Positions 1 to 8,512 of a stretch of DNA of 64,000 bases are shown in pieces. The stretch's first letter is position 1. Each line of letters opens with the position of its first letter. The notes under the pieces are model-generated. The model did not search any database. It saw nothing but the letters and a program-made list of their open reading frames with translations, and was not told the origin of the DNA. The translations under genes were made by a program, and so were the position numbers. This DNA is from Thioalkalivibrio nitratireducens DSM 14787 (GTDB lineage Bacteria; Pseudomonadota; Gammaproteobacteria; Ectothiorhodospirales; Ectothiorhodospiraceae), in assembly GCF_000321415.2 (NCBI RefSeq), contig NC_019902.2:2170001-2234000 (forward strand), in the 5' to 3' direction.

Positions 1-1141
1 GGTGCCAAACGCTGCCCGGCTGGCCGGAGTCCAGCGTCTGCCGCAGCGTTGCGGCCGCCGCGGTAGCGTAACGCGGCTGGCGCAACGGATGCAGCTCCCG
101 CGGCCTGGGGGAGAACTCGGGGAACGCCGGATCCGCTTCGGCCTGGTAGCGCAACCGGCCGTCCAGCGCGCTGACGAACCGCAGCCCGGCCTTGGACTGC
201 ATCGGGTAGCGTTCCCGGATCAAACTCGCCTTGCCGCTCGCCTGCAGCCGGATCACCGGGCAATCCCTCGGCTGCCGGCTCGCGCCCAGGTCGCGCCGGG
301 GCAGCCCCGGGAACAGCCCCGGCGGCATCAGCGCCAGCCTGCCAGGACCGGCAACCGTCAGATCCAGCGCGAACGGCACCGCGGGATCCACCCGGTACGG
401 CTTCAGCGCCCGCTCGGGCTCCGGTGTCCGCGGGCGCACCAGGATCCGTTGCAGGTTCGAGGCGGTGTACGCCAGCACGTACACGTTCGCGTCGTCGGCG
501 GCAACGGCCAGCGGTGTCAGGCCATCCGGCAACGGCTGCTGCCAGCGCAGGCGCAGCGGCTGCGGCACCTGATGCACCGGTTCGAAGCGCTCGGGCTGCG
601 CGCGGTACGGCAGCGGCAGGGGCTCGCCCTCGCACAGCGACACGCGATCCTCGCTGAGGCACCAGATCCGGCTGTCCGGGTCCACCACGGCACGCAGCAC
701 GGGTTGCGGCAGGGGCAGGTGCTGCTGCCAGCGCCGGCGCAGGTGAAACACCACCATGCCTTGCTCGGCATCGTTCCGGTACGGCGCGACGAGGCGGCCA
801 TCGCCGCCCAGGTGCAGGTCGACGAAGCGTCCGGCCGGCGCCTGCACCGGGGCCAGTTCCCGATCCTCGAGCGGCCAGAACTCGCCGCCCACACTGTATT
901 CGAGGCGTTGGCCGTCCGGGCTGATGCGGCCGATCTGACCGTGTGGATCGAGCACCAGCGGCGCGGCAGTCTGCCACTGCGCCCGGGCCGCAGCCGGCGC
1001 GTTGCCCGGCAGCTGCAGGGATTGCCGCTGGGCGAGCGTGAGCGCGCCGCCGCAGCCGGCGTTCCATGCATAGAAGGACGAGCCATTGTCGAAGTCGGCT
1101 TCCTCCCTGAACAGAAAGTACGGCGTGTTGTTGACGTCCAT
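1..1141 (-). CDS. Contractile injection system protein, beta-rich, C-terminus beyond the window
   Basis: This is the last visible gene of the injection-system operon. About 380 codons are seen and the frame is still open at the left edge. I do not recognise a named domain. The protein is rich in short beta-prone segments and Leu/Pro/Arg, with repeat-like stretches (VLDPHGQIGRI, AVVDPDSRIWCL, AVAADDANVYVL) that look like propeller blades. Its place just after baseplate gp6 suggests a tail or baseplate accessory, or a fibre-like part. The chosen ATG at 1139-1141 follows a GGGGGTG box; a GTG 9 bases upstream is possible. The frame is also open back to the TAG that ends the preceding gene. Confidence 0.7.
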   Translation of the reverse strand, partial: MDVNNTPYFLFREEADFDNGSSFYAWNAGCGGALTLAQRQSLQLPGNAPAAARAQWQTAAPLVLDPHGQIGRISPDGQRLEYSVGGEFWPLEDRELAPVQAPAGRFVDLHLGGDGRLVAPYRNDAEQGMVVFHLRRRWQQHLPLPQPVLRAVVDPDSRIWCLSEDRVSLCEGEPLPLPYRAQPERFEPVHQVPQPLRLRWQQPLPDGLTPLAVAADDANVYVLAYTASNLQRILVRPRTPEPERALKPYRVDPAVPFALDLTVAGPGRLALMPPGLFPGLPRRDLGASRQPRDCPVIRLQASGKASLIRERYPMQSKAGLRFVSALDGRLRYQAEADPAFPEFSPRPRELHPLRQPRYATAAAATLRQTLDSGQPGSVWH

Positions 1142-1306
1142 GATCAGCACCCCCGCCACGGCTGCAGTGGGAGGGGCTTTGGCGCCGGGCGGCTCCGGAA
1201 CGGACCGCCTCGCGACCCGCCCCGCCTGCTGACCGGGGGCGGGGGCTCCACCGCCGGGTACCGGACGAGGCCTGCCTGCCAGTGCGCGGAGTGCATCATC
1301 GAGCTG

Positions 1307-3472
1307 CTAGCACACATCCGGGATCACCGGCGCCGGCACCGGGCGAGCGCCACCGTCGCCCGGTGCCGGTGCGAGCCCTTCGGGCAACTCGGGCGTTCCC
1401 GTTCCGCTGCCGACACCGATGCCGACCAGCTCGGGCAACTGGTAGGCGGCCAGGTCCAGTGGCTCGTCGAACTCCAGGCGCCGCCAATGACCGTCACTGC
1501 GCACGAATACAGCAAGCGCGTTCACCTCCCGCACGCCCGGCGCACGCGCCGCCTGCGTCAGCAGTTCCCTGCCACGCACCGCAGTTCCCAGCGGCCAGCC
1601 CTCGCCCTGCGCGCCGCCCGGTGCCAGCGCCCAGAGGTAGTGCATCAGCACCTCGCGCACCGCCCGCAGGGTCTGCTGCTCGGTCTGCACGTCGTGGACC
1701 GAGATCTTCACGGAGACCGCAACCGGCACAAACTCGGGGCTCAGCACGTACAGCTCGGTCCCGATCAGGATGCGCTGACGCAGGTAGTTGAAGACGTCCT
1801 TCAACAGCCCCTGCGTGGGCCGGGGCGCGGCATCGAGCACCGGCTCGCCAGGCGGCAGCACGACCAGGCTCACGACCCCGGGCACACCCTCCCGCGCCGC
1901 GCGGATGCTGGCCCCGGGAAGGAAGCCCTCCAGCACCTCGCAGCGCGCGACCGGATTGATGGGATTCGCCAGCGTCAGCAGGCGGAAGTCGTCCCGTGTC
2001 ACCGCACGGTTGCGGTGGGTGAGGAACTGCGGAATCCGTTGTTCGGCCTGTTCCACCGTCTCGGCATCGACCCCGCCACGGGTCGGCCAGTCCTGGCGCA
2101 ACACCAACCGGCTGCTGGCCCCGGTCAGTTCGGTCAGGCTGCCGGGAGGCAGGTTGCCCCCGCGGCCGCCGCCGAAACGGTAAGCCGCCACGCGGATGCG
2201 GTGACCCTCGGGCGGCCGCTTGCCATTCTGGCCGTTGCCGAAATGGACGTGACCGGCCACCGCGTCGAGCCGGAACACCCGGTCCTCCGGGCCGCGGCCG
2301 GCCAGAAAGTCCACACGCTGCCAGGGCACCCAGGCCCCCTCTTCCGCCACGGTCAGTTCCAGCGTCCCGGCGTCGATCTGAGTGTCCGGCAGCACGACGA
2401 CCTGATCGGGCCGGCCGTTGCCGATCCCGACCATCAGGTCGCGCTTGAGTCCCTGGCCGACGATGTCGACACCGTTGGCGTCCAGGTACCCCAGCGGCAG
2501 ATCGGGTTCTTCGGCACAACCGAGCCTGAGCCAGAACACGATGCGGTTGGCGGCCATCTGGGTCGGGAGCTCCGGCGGCAGTTCGCCGAGACCGGCAAAC
2601 ATCGGATCCTCCCGGGTCAGCCCCTGGAACAGCGCCGGGTTAGGCGGAAGCCGCAGGCGCGCCACCCCGGCGCGGCGCCCGCCCAGCGAACTGTCGTGCA
2701 CCACCTCCAGCGGCAGTGAAAGGATCTCGCCCTCCTGACCCTGAACCATCAGGGTCCAGTCCAGCGCCCTTGCGCGCAGGTCGCTGACACTCTCACCCGT
2801 GTCCGCATCGTCCGGCGCGATCGCGATGTTCAGGACGATGCCGGCCAGCCCGGCGCGGATCTCGTCGATGTTGGCGACCAGCGTGCGCGGCACCGAAAAG
2901 GCGAGGTAGTACACCTTGTCCAGGCTCCGCGCGAGGCTCAGTGGCTCGCGGGGTACGTCGAACACGTGCGGCTGGAACGGTGCGGGAATCTCGCCGCGCG
3001 CGAGCGCGTACTGCTCGTGCAGATCATCGAGCGTCAGCCCCAGCGCCTGCAGATCCTCCGCACCCAGCGTCTGCTTGATCGCGACCGACAGCTCGAGTGG
3101 CGTCGGCTGCACCTCGCCCACAGTCGTGAAGGTCTGGCCCGCACCGGTCAGCTGCACGCCGGCCGGCACCGCCGGCGGGATGCGCACCGAGCGCGGTCCG
3201 GTGCCGACGCAGGCGACCCCCACCGCCGGCTGTGCCGGCCGCACCGGAATCTGCAACAGGTTCAGGAACACCCGCCGCTGCCGCTCGGGGATCAGATTGG
3301 CGCGATAGAGGATGGTCTCGGTCAGCCAGGCGAACAAGTCGATAAAGTTGTGCACCGGATCGCCGGGCGCGAGCTGTGTGAGCTCCGGCAGATGAGTGGC
3401 GAGCCTCGCCCTGGCCTCTGCGACCAGGTCTTCGAAGCGGCGATCGTCCAGGTTGGGCACCGGTAGCGGCAT
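1307..3472 (-). CDS. Baseplate J/gp6-like wedge protein
   Basis: A 721-residue baseplate wedge component, the gp6/Afp11-12 counterpart, which would form the ring around the spike. The N-terminus (RRFEDLVAEARARLATHLPE, then a GDPVHNFIDLFAWLTETILYR segment near residue 45) is typical of eCIS baseplate J proteins. The central FGNGQNGKRPPEGHRIR stretch followed by a Gly-rich GGGRGGNLPPGS is the classic baseplate J signature. It directly follows gp25, with a 14-base gap, as in phage P2, T4 and Afp-type loci. The gene ends with TAG at 1307-1309, and the same frame stays open afterwards into the next gene. Confidence 0.93.
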   Translation of the reverse strand: MPLPVPNLDDRRFEDLVAEARARLATHLPELTQLAPGDPVHNFIDLFAWLTETILYRANLIPERQRRVFLNLLQIPVRPAQPAVGVACVGTGPRSVRIPPAVPAGVQLTGAGQTFTTVGEVQPTPLELSVAIKQTLGAEDLQALGLTLDDLHEQYALARGEIPAPFQPHVFDVPREPLSLARSLDKVYYLAFSVPRTLVANIDEIRAGLAGIVLNIAIAPDDADTGESVSDLRARALDWTLMVQGQEGEILSLPLEVVHDSSLGGRRAGVARLRLPPNPALFQGLTREDPMFAGLGELPPELPTQMAANRIVFWLRLGCAEEPDLPLGYLDANGVDIVGQGLKRDLMVGIGNGRPDQVVVLPDTQIDAGTLELTVAEEGAWVPWQRVDFLAGRGPEDRVFRLDAVAGHVHFGNGQNGKRPPEGHRIRVAAYRFGGGRGGNLPPGSLTELTGASSRLVLRQDWPTRGGVDAETVEQAEQRIPQFLTHRNRAVTRDDFRLLTLANPINPVARCEVLEGFLPGASIRAAREGVPGVVSLVVLPPGEPVLDAAPRPTQGLLKDVFNYLRQRILIGTELYVLSPEFVPVAVSVKISVHDVQTEQQTLRAVREVLMHYLWALAPGGAQGEGWPLGTAVRGRELLTQAARAPGVREVNALAVFVRSDGHWRRLEFDEPLDLAAYQLPELVGIGVGSGTGTPELPEGLAPAPGDGGARPVPAPVIPDVC

Positions 3473-3486
3473 CGGTCATTCCATCT

Positions 3487-3891
3487 TCAGGTCAGCTGGT
3501 TCAGATCCAGCGCGAGGGCCAGCGACTGCGGGGCGTCGGAATGACGCAGGCGATAGCGCACGGTCAGGTGCACCTCGGACAGGCGCTCGCGCGTCGTCTG
3601 CACATCCACTCCCTCCACCACGACCCGCGGCTCCCAGCGCTCCAGCGACTTGCGTACCACCCGCGCCATCAGCGCCCGGGTGGTCTCGGTGTTGGGTTGG
3701 TGCACGAAGTCCAGCAGCCCGGCACCGAAGTCGGGCCGCATCAGCCGCTCCCCGGGGCGCGTGAGCAGGATATTGAGCATCACCTCGCGGATGCTGCGGT
3801 CATGCTCGGAATACGGCAGGCGGCCGTGCTGGATGCCACCGAGCAGTGGCCAGCTGATGAGCCTGGGGACCGGCACGTTCATTCGCGGCAC
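3487..3891 (-). CDS. GPW/gp25-family baseplate protein
   Basis: A 134-residue homologue of T4 gp25 and phage P2 GpW. In known systems this small wedge protein starts sheath assembly on the baseplate. The family signature is visible as ILLTRPGERLMRPDFGAGL near residues 40-60, and the length is normal. It lies between the 548-residue membrane protein (which ends at 3892, directly adjacent) and baseplate J. Translation probably starts at MPRMNVPVP; the second Met, three codons in, is also possible. Confidence 0.94.
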   Translation of the reverse strand: MPRMNVPVPRLISWPLLGGIQHGRLPYSEHDRSIREVMLNILLTRPGERLMRPDFGAGLLDFVHQPNTETTRALMARVVRKSLERWEPRVVVEGVDVQTTRERLSEVHLTVRYRLRHSDAPQSLALALDLNQLT

Positions 3892-5538
3892 CTAGCGTTT
3901 GAGTTTGGGGAACGGCAGGCAGATGCGCACCCACGGCAGCCACCAGAACAGGATGTTCAACAGCGAGACCATGATCATCAGCAGGATCATCGCGACCAGC
4001 GTGACGACCGGCAGGCTGAACGAGCAGATCCACTGCAGCGTTCCACCCGGCGGGGCACTGTCGGGGACCGCGTCCGCGGTGACGCCCTTCTTGAATTTGA
4101 TTCGGTCGATCAGGTTGAAGGTGTCCGCCGGGGTGATCATGCTCACCCCCTTCGCCAGGCCGCGTTTGAGATCGGCCAACCCCGGCATCTGGATCAGCGC
4201 CGGACGGCTGGCCTCGGGGTCGAACGGAGCGGCAACACGGAAACGCCGACTGCGCTGGCCCGCGGTGGCCCAGACCAGGTGTTCCTTGCCTTCGACGTCC
4301 AGCACACGCACGAACGGGACGACCTGGTAGAGATCGTGCCGGCCTTGCTGGAACTTCGGAATCGGCACCTCCCTTGCCTGCTCCGTCAACTGTCCGGATA
4401 CCCGGGCCAGGAGCAACTCCCGGAGCCGGGCGGCCTGGGCCTCGGTGAACTCGAGCCGATACTCGATGCTGGCGCTGGAACCACTGGCCGGCTGCGCGGC
4501 GTCCGGCAGCCGTGCGAGCACGGCCGCGGTCCCGTGGCGGTCGATCGCGTCCTCCTGCCCGATGATCCAGCGCAGCAGCGGATTGTCGCCACCATGGCTG
4601 GCGCAGCTGCGCAGGTACTCGGCCAGGCTCTCGCGCGGTCGCACCTGCTCGCGACCCCGTCCGCGACTGACGTTCAGAAAACGGACCTCCCCGAGCAGTT
4701 CCTCCAGACCGGCGTTCTCCACGATTCCGGCCTCACCGAGATGGTACCGGTTGACCAGCATCCGCAGCAGTTCAAAGAACGCCATCGTCGGCCGGCCGCC
4801 CTCCACGTGGCGCGCGTCGCCGTCACGCCAGCGCCGCCGCGCCGGGGCCTCGCGCAGGCCAAACGGCCAGGACAGCTGGCGCTCCAGCGCCTGCTGCACG
4901 CTGCGCTCGGAGGCTGCATCAAACGGCGTCTCGACTGCGCTGTGCTGGTAGTAATGAAAGCCGCCCAGCGGCAGGTAGCCGTAGAGCACGGTGCGGGATT
5001 TGCCGTTGCGGTCGCGGGTGACCACCGGGTGCAGCGGGTGGGTCTCCTCGCCGCTGTAGGTGGGCTTGTCCTGCCGCGGCCGCACGCTGCCGTCCGGGCA
5101 CAGCCGGCGCTGCGCGTCGGGGTCGCGCAGCTCGTCCGCAGCCGGCTGCCAGCCGAGCGCCGCGCCGTCCTCCAGCACCCAGGCAAACTCCTCGCCGCCG
5201 CGCACGCTGCGGATGACAAACCCGGCCGACGCGATGCGGGCCGGATCCAGCGCCGGAAAGCCGGGCCGGTCGCATGCGATCTCGCAGCTGATCAGGTAGA
5301 AGCTGCGATGGATCGGCAGACGCAGCACCACGCTTTCGTCGTGCCGGCTGAAGCGGTCCTGGAACTGCCAGATCGATGCCTGCGGCTGCTCCAGCGCATG
5401 ACTCTCCAGATCCTGCAAAAAGCGGGGGATGAAATCGGTCTCCTGGTAACGATGCAGCTCGGTTCCGGCCTCCAGCGAGTAATGCGGCCGCTGCAGCCGT
5501 ACCCGGTCGTTTGCGTGTCGGACTGCTGTGCTTGCCAT
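3892..5538 (-). CDS. Unknown injection-system protein with C-terminal membrane segment
   Basis: A 548-residue protein of unknown function encoded between the spike and gp25 genes. A good ribosome site (AGAGGAA) precedes the ATG at 5538. The first 480 residues look soluble, with many charged and aromatic residues and no signal peptide. Residues about 503-538 form a long hydrophobic stretch rich in Leu, Ile, Met and Val, followed by a short basic tail (PKLKR). That is consistent with one or two membrane spans. The position argues for a baseplate-associated part, and the hydrophobic end would allow it to tether the machine to a membrane. This last role is inference. I recognise no domain. Confidence 0.85.
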   Translation of the reverse strand: MASTAVRHANDRVRLQRPHYSLEAGTELHRYQETDFIPRFLQDLESHALEQPQASIWQFQDRFSRHDESVVLRLPIHRSFYLISCEIACDRPGFPALDPARIASAGFVIRSVRGGEEFAWVLEDGAALGWQPAADELRDPDAQRRLCPDGSVRPRQDKPTYSGEETHPLHPVVTRDRNGKSRTVLYGYLPLGGFHYYQHSAVETPFDAASERSVQQALERQLSWPFGLREAPARRRWRDGDARHVEGGRPTMAFFELLRMLVNRYHLGEAGIVENAGLEELLGEVRFLNVSRGRGREQVRPRESLAEYLRSCASHGGDNPLLRWIIGQEDAIDRHGTAAVLARLPDAAQPASGSSASIEYRLEFTEAQAARLRELLLARVSGQLTEQAREVPIPKFQQGRHDLYQVVPFVRVLDVEGKEHLVWATAGQRSRRFRVAAPFDPEASRPALIQMPGLADLKRGLAKGVSMITPADTFNLIDRIKFKKGVTADAVPDSAPPGGTLQWICSFSLPVVTLVAMILLMIMVSLLNILFWWLPWVRICLPFPKLKR

Positions 5539-5549
5539 GGGCGTTCCTC

Positions 5550-6191
5550 TCACCAGACGTTGCCGGCACCCGGCGTGTAGCTCGAACTCACGACGGCATT
5601 GGTGATCACGGTATCGGCCTGCACCACGCCGCTGAACTTCGACATTCCGGCGTTGACCGTCACCATGCCGGCGCTGACGGTGATGCTGGCGGCATCGACC
5701 TTCACCTCGCCGGTGGAGCGTACGCTGACCTCGCTGGCGGTCATCTTCACGCTCTGGCCGCCGCGCGCGAGTTCGACCTCGCCACCGTTGCCGTCGGTGA
5801 CGGTCAAACGATGGCCCTGCGGGGTGCGGATCTCCAGCCTGGGGCCCTCGCCGTCGTCGAACTCCAGCACGGTGCCGGCCGGGGTGCGCACGACATAGCG
5901 CTCCTCCTGCGGCTCGGCCTCGTCGGGCACACTGCCCTGCCCGCTCCAGATGCTGCCGAGGACCAGTGGCAGCTCCGGCGTGACGAACGCCAGCACCACC
6001 ACCTCCTGGCGGCGGGGAATGAAACTCGCTCCGTACCCGCTTCCCGCGGAAGAGACGACCACCGCAGCCCAGAGCTCCATGTCCACCCCGTGCAGCCGCA
6101 CCTTGACCCGGCCCCGGCCCTCCGGGTCGGCGTTGTCGGTCACCTCGCCGAGATGCAGGCTCGAGACACCGCCGATCGCATGTGGAGTCAC
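5550..6191 (-). CDS. gp5/VgrG-like spike protein
   Basis: A 213-residue central spike protein. The N-terminal OB-fold region contains LGEVTDNADPEGRGRVKVRL (about residues 14-33), the usual start of gpV/VgrG spike domains. It is followed by RRQEVVVLAF and LVLGSIWSG motifs. The C-terminal third is a run of short alternating beta segments (SVKMTASEVSVRSTGEV and similar), typical of the triple beta-helix needle. I chose the GTG at 6189-6191 because an excellent GGGGGAGG ribosome site lies just upstream. A GTG at 6239 in the same frame lacks one. No PAAR tip protein is visible nearby. Confidence 0.9.
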   Translation of the reverse strand: MTPHAIGGVSSLHLGEVTDNADPEGRGRVKVRLHGVDMELWAAVVVSSAGSGYGASFIPRRQEVVVLAFVTPELPLVLGSIWSGQGSVPDEAEPQEERYVVRTPAGTVLEFDDGEGPRLEIRTPQGHRLTVTDGNGGEVELARGGQSVKMTASEVSVRSTGEVKVDAASITVSAGMVTVNAGMSKFSGVVQADTVITNAVVSSSYTPGAGNVW

Positions 6192-6403
6192 GAGCCCCTC
6201 CCCCGGCGCGGAAGGGACGTCCGGGCGGACCGCAGACACCGCGCGCCGAAGCCGACACCTGCGCGGACGCCCACCGCCGGCAGCCGTGCAGGCACATGCT
6301 CTGCGCCGATGGCGGCCGGGGCCGTGGCGTCGTGCACGCCGGCGCTACACGGCGCCGCTCCGGCAGGGGGTCTCGTTGACGGCAACAGGCGCATGCCGGT
6401 CAA
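6188..6403 (-). CDS. Possible 71-residue peptide between hub and spike genes
   Basis: A short open frame that fills the 208-base gap between hub and spike. Its TTG start overlaps the hub stop codon (TTGA) and its TGA overlaps the spike GTG (GTGA), the same coupling seen elsewhere in this operon. Third codon positions are mostly G or C, as in neighbouring genes. The product is rich in Ala, Arg, Gly and Pro, and no family is recognised. A first internal ATG lies three codons in. It could be a real small component or a chance frame in GC-rich DNA. Confidence 0.35.
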   Translation of the reverse strand: MTGMRLLPSTRPPAGAAPCSAGVHDATAPAAIGAEHVPARLPAVGVRAGVGFGARCLRSARTSLPRRGRGS

Positions 6404-7443
6404 TCGTTCCAGTCCGGGCGGTGGACTTTGAGCTCGGTCTCGTAGCCCGCGGTGTTGTCGAACCGGTGCACGCAGTGCACCACCTGGTAGGTTCCCCGCA
6501 GCCGCCCGGAGACACCGGTGAGTTCGATCTCGCGGCCGCTGCGCAGCGCGGACTGGCCGAGCATGCGGATGTCGCCACTGACGAAGTATTTCGCGCGGCG
6601 GCGGAAACGGCCGGCGACGAAGGCGTCGGCCTCGCCCTGCGAGCGTGCAAACGGCTGCACCACGACCTCCGGACCGGGCCAGCCCAGCCTCCCCAGTAAT
6701 TGCGCGGCGGTGGTGCCCGGCGGCGGGGTGGCCAGCGTGCTCGCAGAGGCCACCGCCGCCTGGTCGGTCGCCGCATTGAAGCCGCGGACCTCGGTGGCAT
6801 CGTGCTGGTGGTTGAGATCCGCGATCAGCCGCACCTGCAGGGCATTGTCCTGCGGGTCCACCCGTACCGGAGTGGCGTCGGGCTCTTCCGGACGAACCCG
6901 CAGGCGGCCATCCTCCAGGCGCAGCGCGATATCCAGCGGAGCGAGCAGCCTCAGCAGGAAGGCCAGGTCGCTCTCGTTCAGCTGGTGATAGTCCATGGCC
7001 ACCGTCGAGGCGCTGACTTCGACCTCCAGGCCGGCGTCATCGGCCACCGAGCGCACCACCGCATCCAGCGTCGTGTCCTCGAACACGCGGCTGCGACGCC
7101 TGCGGCCCAGCCGGTGGAGACGGTCCTGGAGCAGCAGGACCAGCCGCGGGGCCCCATCGCCGTAGCGCTCCTCGAGCGCGGTGATTTCGCCGTGGAAAAT
7201 CCTGCCCTCGCCATCGGTATCGATGGCCAGTTCCACCTCATCGCCCAGCCGGAGATCCTCGAACAACAGCCCGGGGGCCTGGCCTTCACCCTGACCGAAA
7301 TTGGCCAGCTGCAACTCGGCATGAGCACAACCGGTGAGCGGAAGGTTCACGATCATCGCCGACAGCGCGTCCTGCAGATCGCGGCGCGCCTCGCCAGCGA
7401 CCCGGATCCGGGGGCGGCTGCTTGCGAAGGCGGTGTCGTGCAT
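6400..7443 (-). CDS. Baseplate hub protein (gp27 / late control D-like)
   Basis: A 347-residue hub protein of the phage late-control-D/gp27 type, the Afp8 N-terminal equivalent. It would form the trimeric ring holding the spike. Visible family features are an N-terminal beta domain with LLFEDLRLGDEVELAID, a GEITALEERYG segment, DTTLDAVVRSVADDAGLEVEV near residue 125, and NESDLAFLLRLLAPLDIALRL, which matches the VgrG/gp27 YxESDxxFLxRL pattern. Here hub and spike are two genes rather than the single fused gene seen in Afp8. The ATG overlaps the stop of the DUF5908 peptide (TGATG). Confidence 0.9.
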   Translation of the reverse strand: MHDTAFASSRPRIRVAGEARRDLQDALSAMIVNLPLTGCAHAELQLANFGQGEGQAPGLLFEDLRLGDEVELAIDTDGEGRIFHGEITALEERYGDGAPRLVLLLQDRLHRLGRRRRSRVFEDTTLDAVVRSVADDAGLEVEVSASTVAMDYHQLNESDLAFLLRLLAPLDIALRLEDGRLRVRPEEPDATPVRVDPQDNALQVRLIADLNHQHDATEVRGFNAATDQAAVASASTLATPPPGTTAAQLLGRLGWPGPEVVVQPFARSQGEADAFVAGRFRRRAKYFVSGDIRMLGQSALRSGREIELTGVSGRLRGTYQVVHCVHRFDNTAGYETELKVHRPDWND

Positions 7444-7604
7444 CAATCCACCGCCAGGCGCGCCCGGCGTTCCTCCAGCAGCGCCAGGTTCTCCATCAGG
7501 TCGCGCTCGTCGGGCCCGAGTGGCACCGACTCGGCGGCTGGCGCCTGCTCCGGTACGGGCGTCCCCTCGACCTCGGCGATGACTTCGTGGATCACTACCG
7601 GCAT
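7443..7604 (-). CDS. DUF5908-like small injection-system protein
   Basis: A 53-residue protein starting MPVVIHEVIAEVEG and ending in a charged helix (LMENLALLEERRARLAVD). The start and size match the small DUF5908 proteins found next to the LysM adaptor gene in eCIS loci. Their role is not settled. It begins 21 bases after the Afp7-like gene and its TGA overlaps the hub ATG, so the two are probably translated together. Confidence 0.75.
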   Translation of the reverse strand: MPVVIHEVIAEVEGTPVPEQAPAAESVPLGPDERDLMENLALLEERRARLAVD

Positions 7605-7624
7605 TCGATGTTCCTCTGGTCACG

Positions 7625-8512
7625 TCAGTCGAAACCCACGCCTGACAGCCTGGGCTTGGAGGTCGCCACGGTCTTGACCTCCGCACGCATGCTTCCGGCC
7701 GTCTGGGTACTGGCGAAGGCACCGCCGATCCCGGTCCCAACGCTGGCCGACACCCCGACCCTGAAGGCCGCGTCCCCGGTCACCGCGGCGCCGGCCGGCG
7801 GCACCGCGAGGGCCGACGCCGCCGGCAGCCGCGGCGACTCGATCCCGTTGTAAAGGGCGGTCTCGCGCCAGTCACGGGGATCCTGCCCGGCGGCCGCAGA
7901 CGCCTCGTGCACCGGGGTGTCGCTCCCGGCGGCGGGGTTGTCCGCGTCCGGCGCGGCGCCACCGGTCGGCGTGAGCCTGGGCGTCGCCCGTTCCGCCTGC
8001 TCGATGTCCCGGCTGCGGAACTGGTAGCGGTCCTCGCTGAGCTTGATCGACACGGTGGCTCGCAGCGGCCGACCTTCGGGAGAGAAGAAGTCCAGCGTCT
8101 CGTCGAAGCTCTGCACCAGGCCGAGAAACTCGAATGCACCCCACTGGAACAGGCAGCGGCGCGGGGCCTGCAGCTGATCGCCCGCCGCCACCGGCTTCAT
8201 GAAGTGCTCGGCGATCTGCCCGGTCAGCTTGCGCACGTCGGACCCTTCCTCGATCCTCTTCGACGCGGGCTCGCCCTGCGCATCCGAGCCGACGGTCGTG
8301 TCGAAGATCAGCTCCACGCTCAGCGTCGACGAGCTCTTGTCCACGAACTGTGCCGCCTGGCTCGTGCCGTTGCGCGGGTTGGCCTTCAGCGTGTTCGACA
8401 GCGCGACCTTGAGCGAGGCCGGGTTGAACTGCACGTCGATCGCGTCGTGGGTATCCGGCTGGTCGTTGCTGCCGGAGACGGGGATCAGTTGTGCGCGCTC
8501 GATATCGGCCAT
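7625..8512 (-). CDS. Afp7-like tube-baseplate adaptor with LysM-like C-terminus
   Basis: A 295-residue protein of the CIS tube initiator / gp53-LysM type that joins the inner tube to the hub. The N-terminal half carries the family pattern DVQFNPASLKVALSNTLKA (about residues 26-44) and a long beta domain with LSVELIFDT and RRCLFQWGAFEFLGLVQSFD. A LysM-like segment (ASAAAGQDPRDWRETALYNG, about residue 205) follows, and then a low-complexity tail. The gene abuts tube 2: the ATG at 8512 overlaps the last base of that gene's stop codon. Confidence 0.88.
   Translation of the reverse strand: MADIERAQLIPVSGSNDQPDTHDAIDVQFNPASLKVALSNTLKANPRNGTSQAAQFVDKSSSTLSVELIFDTTVGSDAQGEPASKRIEEGSDVRKLTGQIAEHFMKPVAAGDQLQAPRRCLFQWGAFEFLGLVQSFDETLDFFSPEGRPLRATVSIKLSEDRYQFRSRDIEQAERATPRLTPTGGAAPDADNPAAGSDTPVHEASAAAGQDPRDWRETALYNGIESPRLPAASALAVPPAGAAVTGDAAFRVGVSASVGTGIGGAFASTQTAGSMRAEVKTVATSKPRLSGVGFD

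Noticed and set aside
2-2719. A 905-codon open frame on the plus strand.
   Set aside because: It is the reverse complement of well-supported baseplate genes; its product is an Arg/Pro/Gln-rich string with no domain, a GC-rich antisense artefact.
5539-6297. Upstream extension of the 548-residue membrane protein to about 800 residues.
   Set aside because: The extension runs out of frame through the spike gene and is Arg-rich with no strong start; the ATG at 5538 has a good ribosome site.
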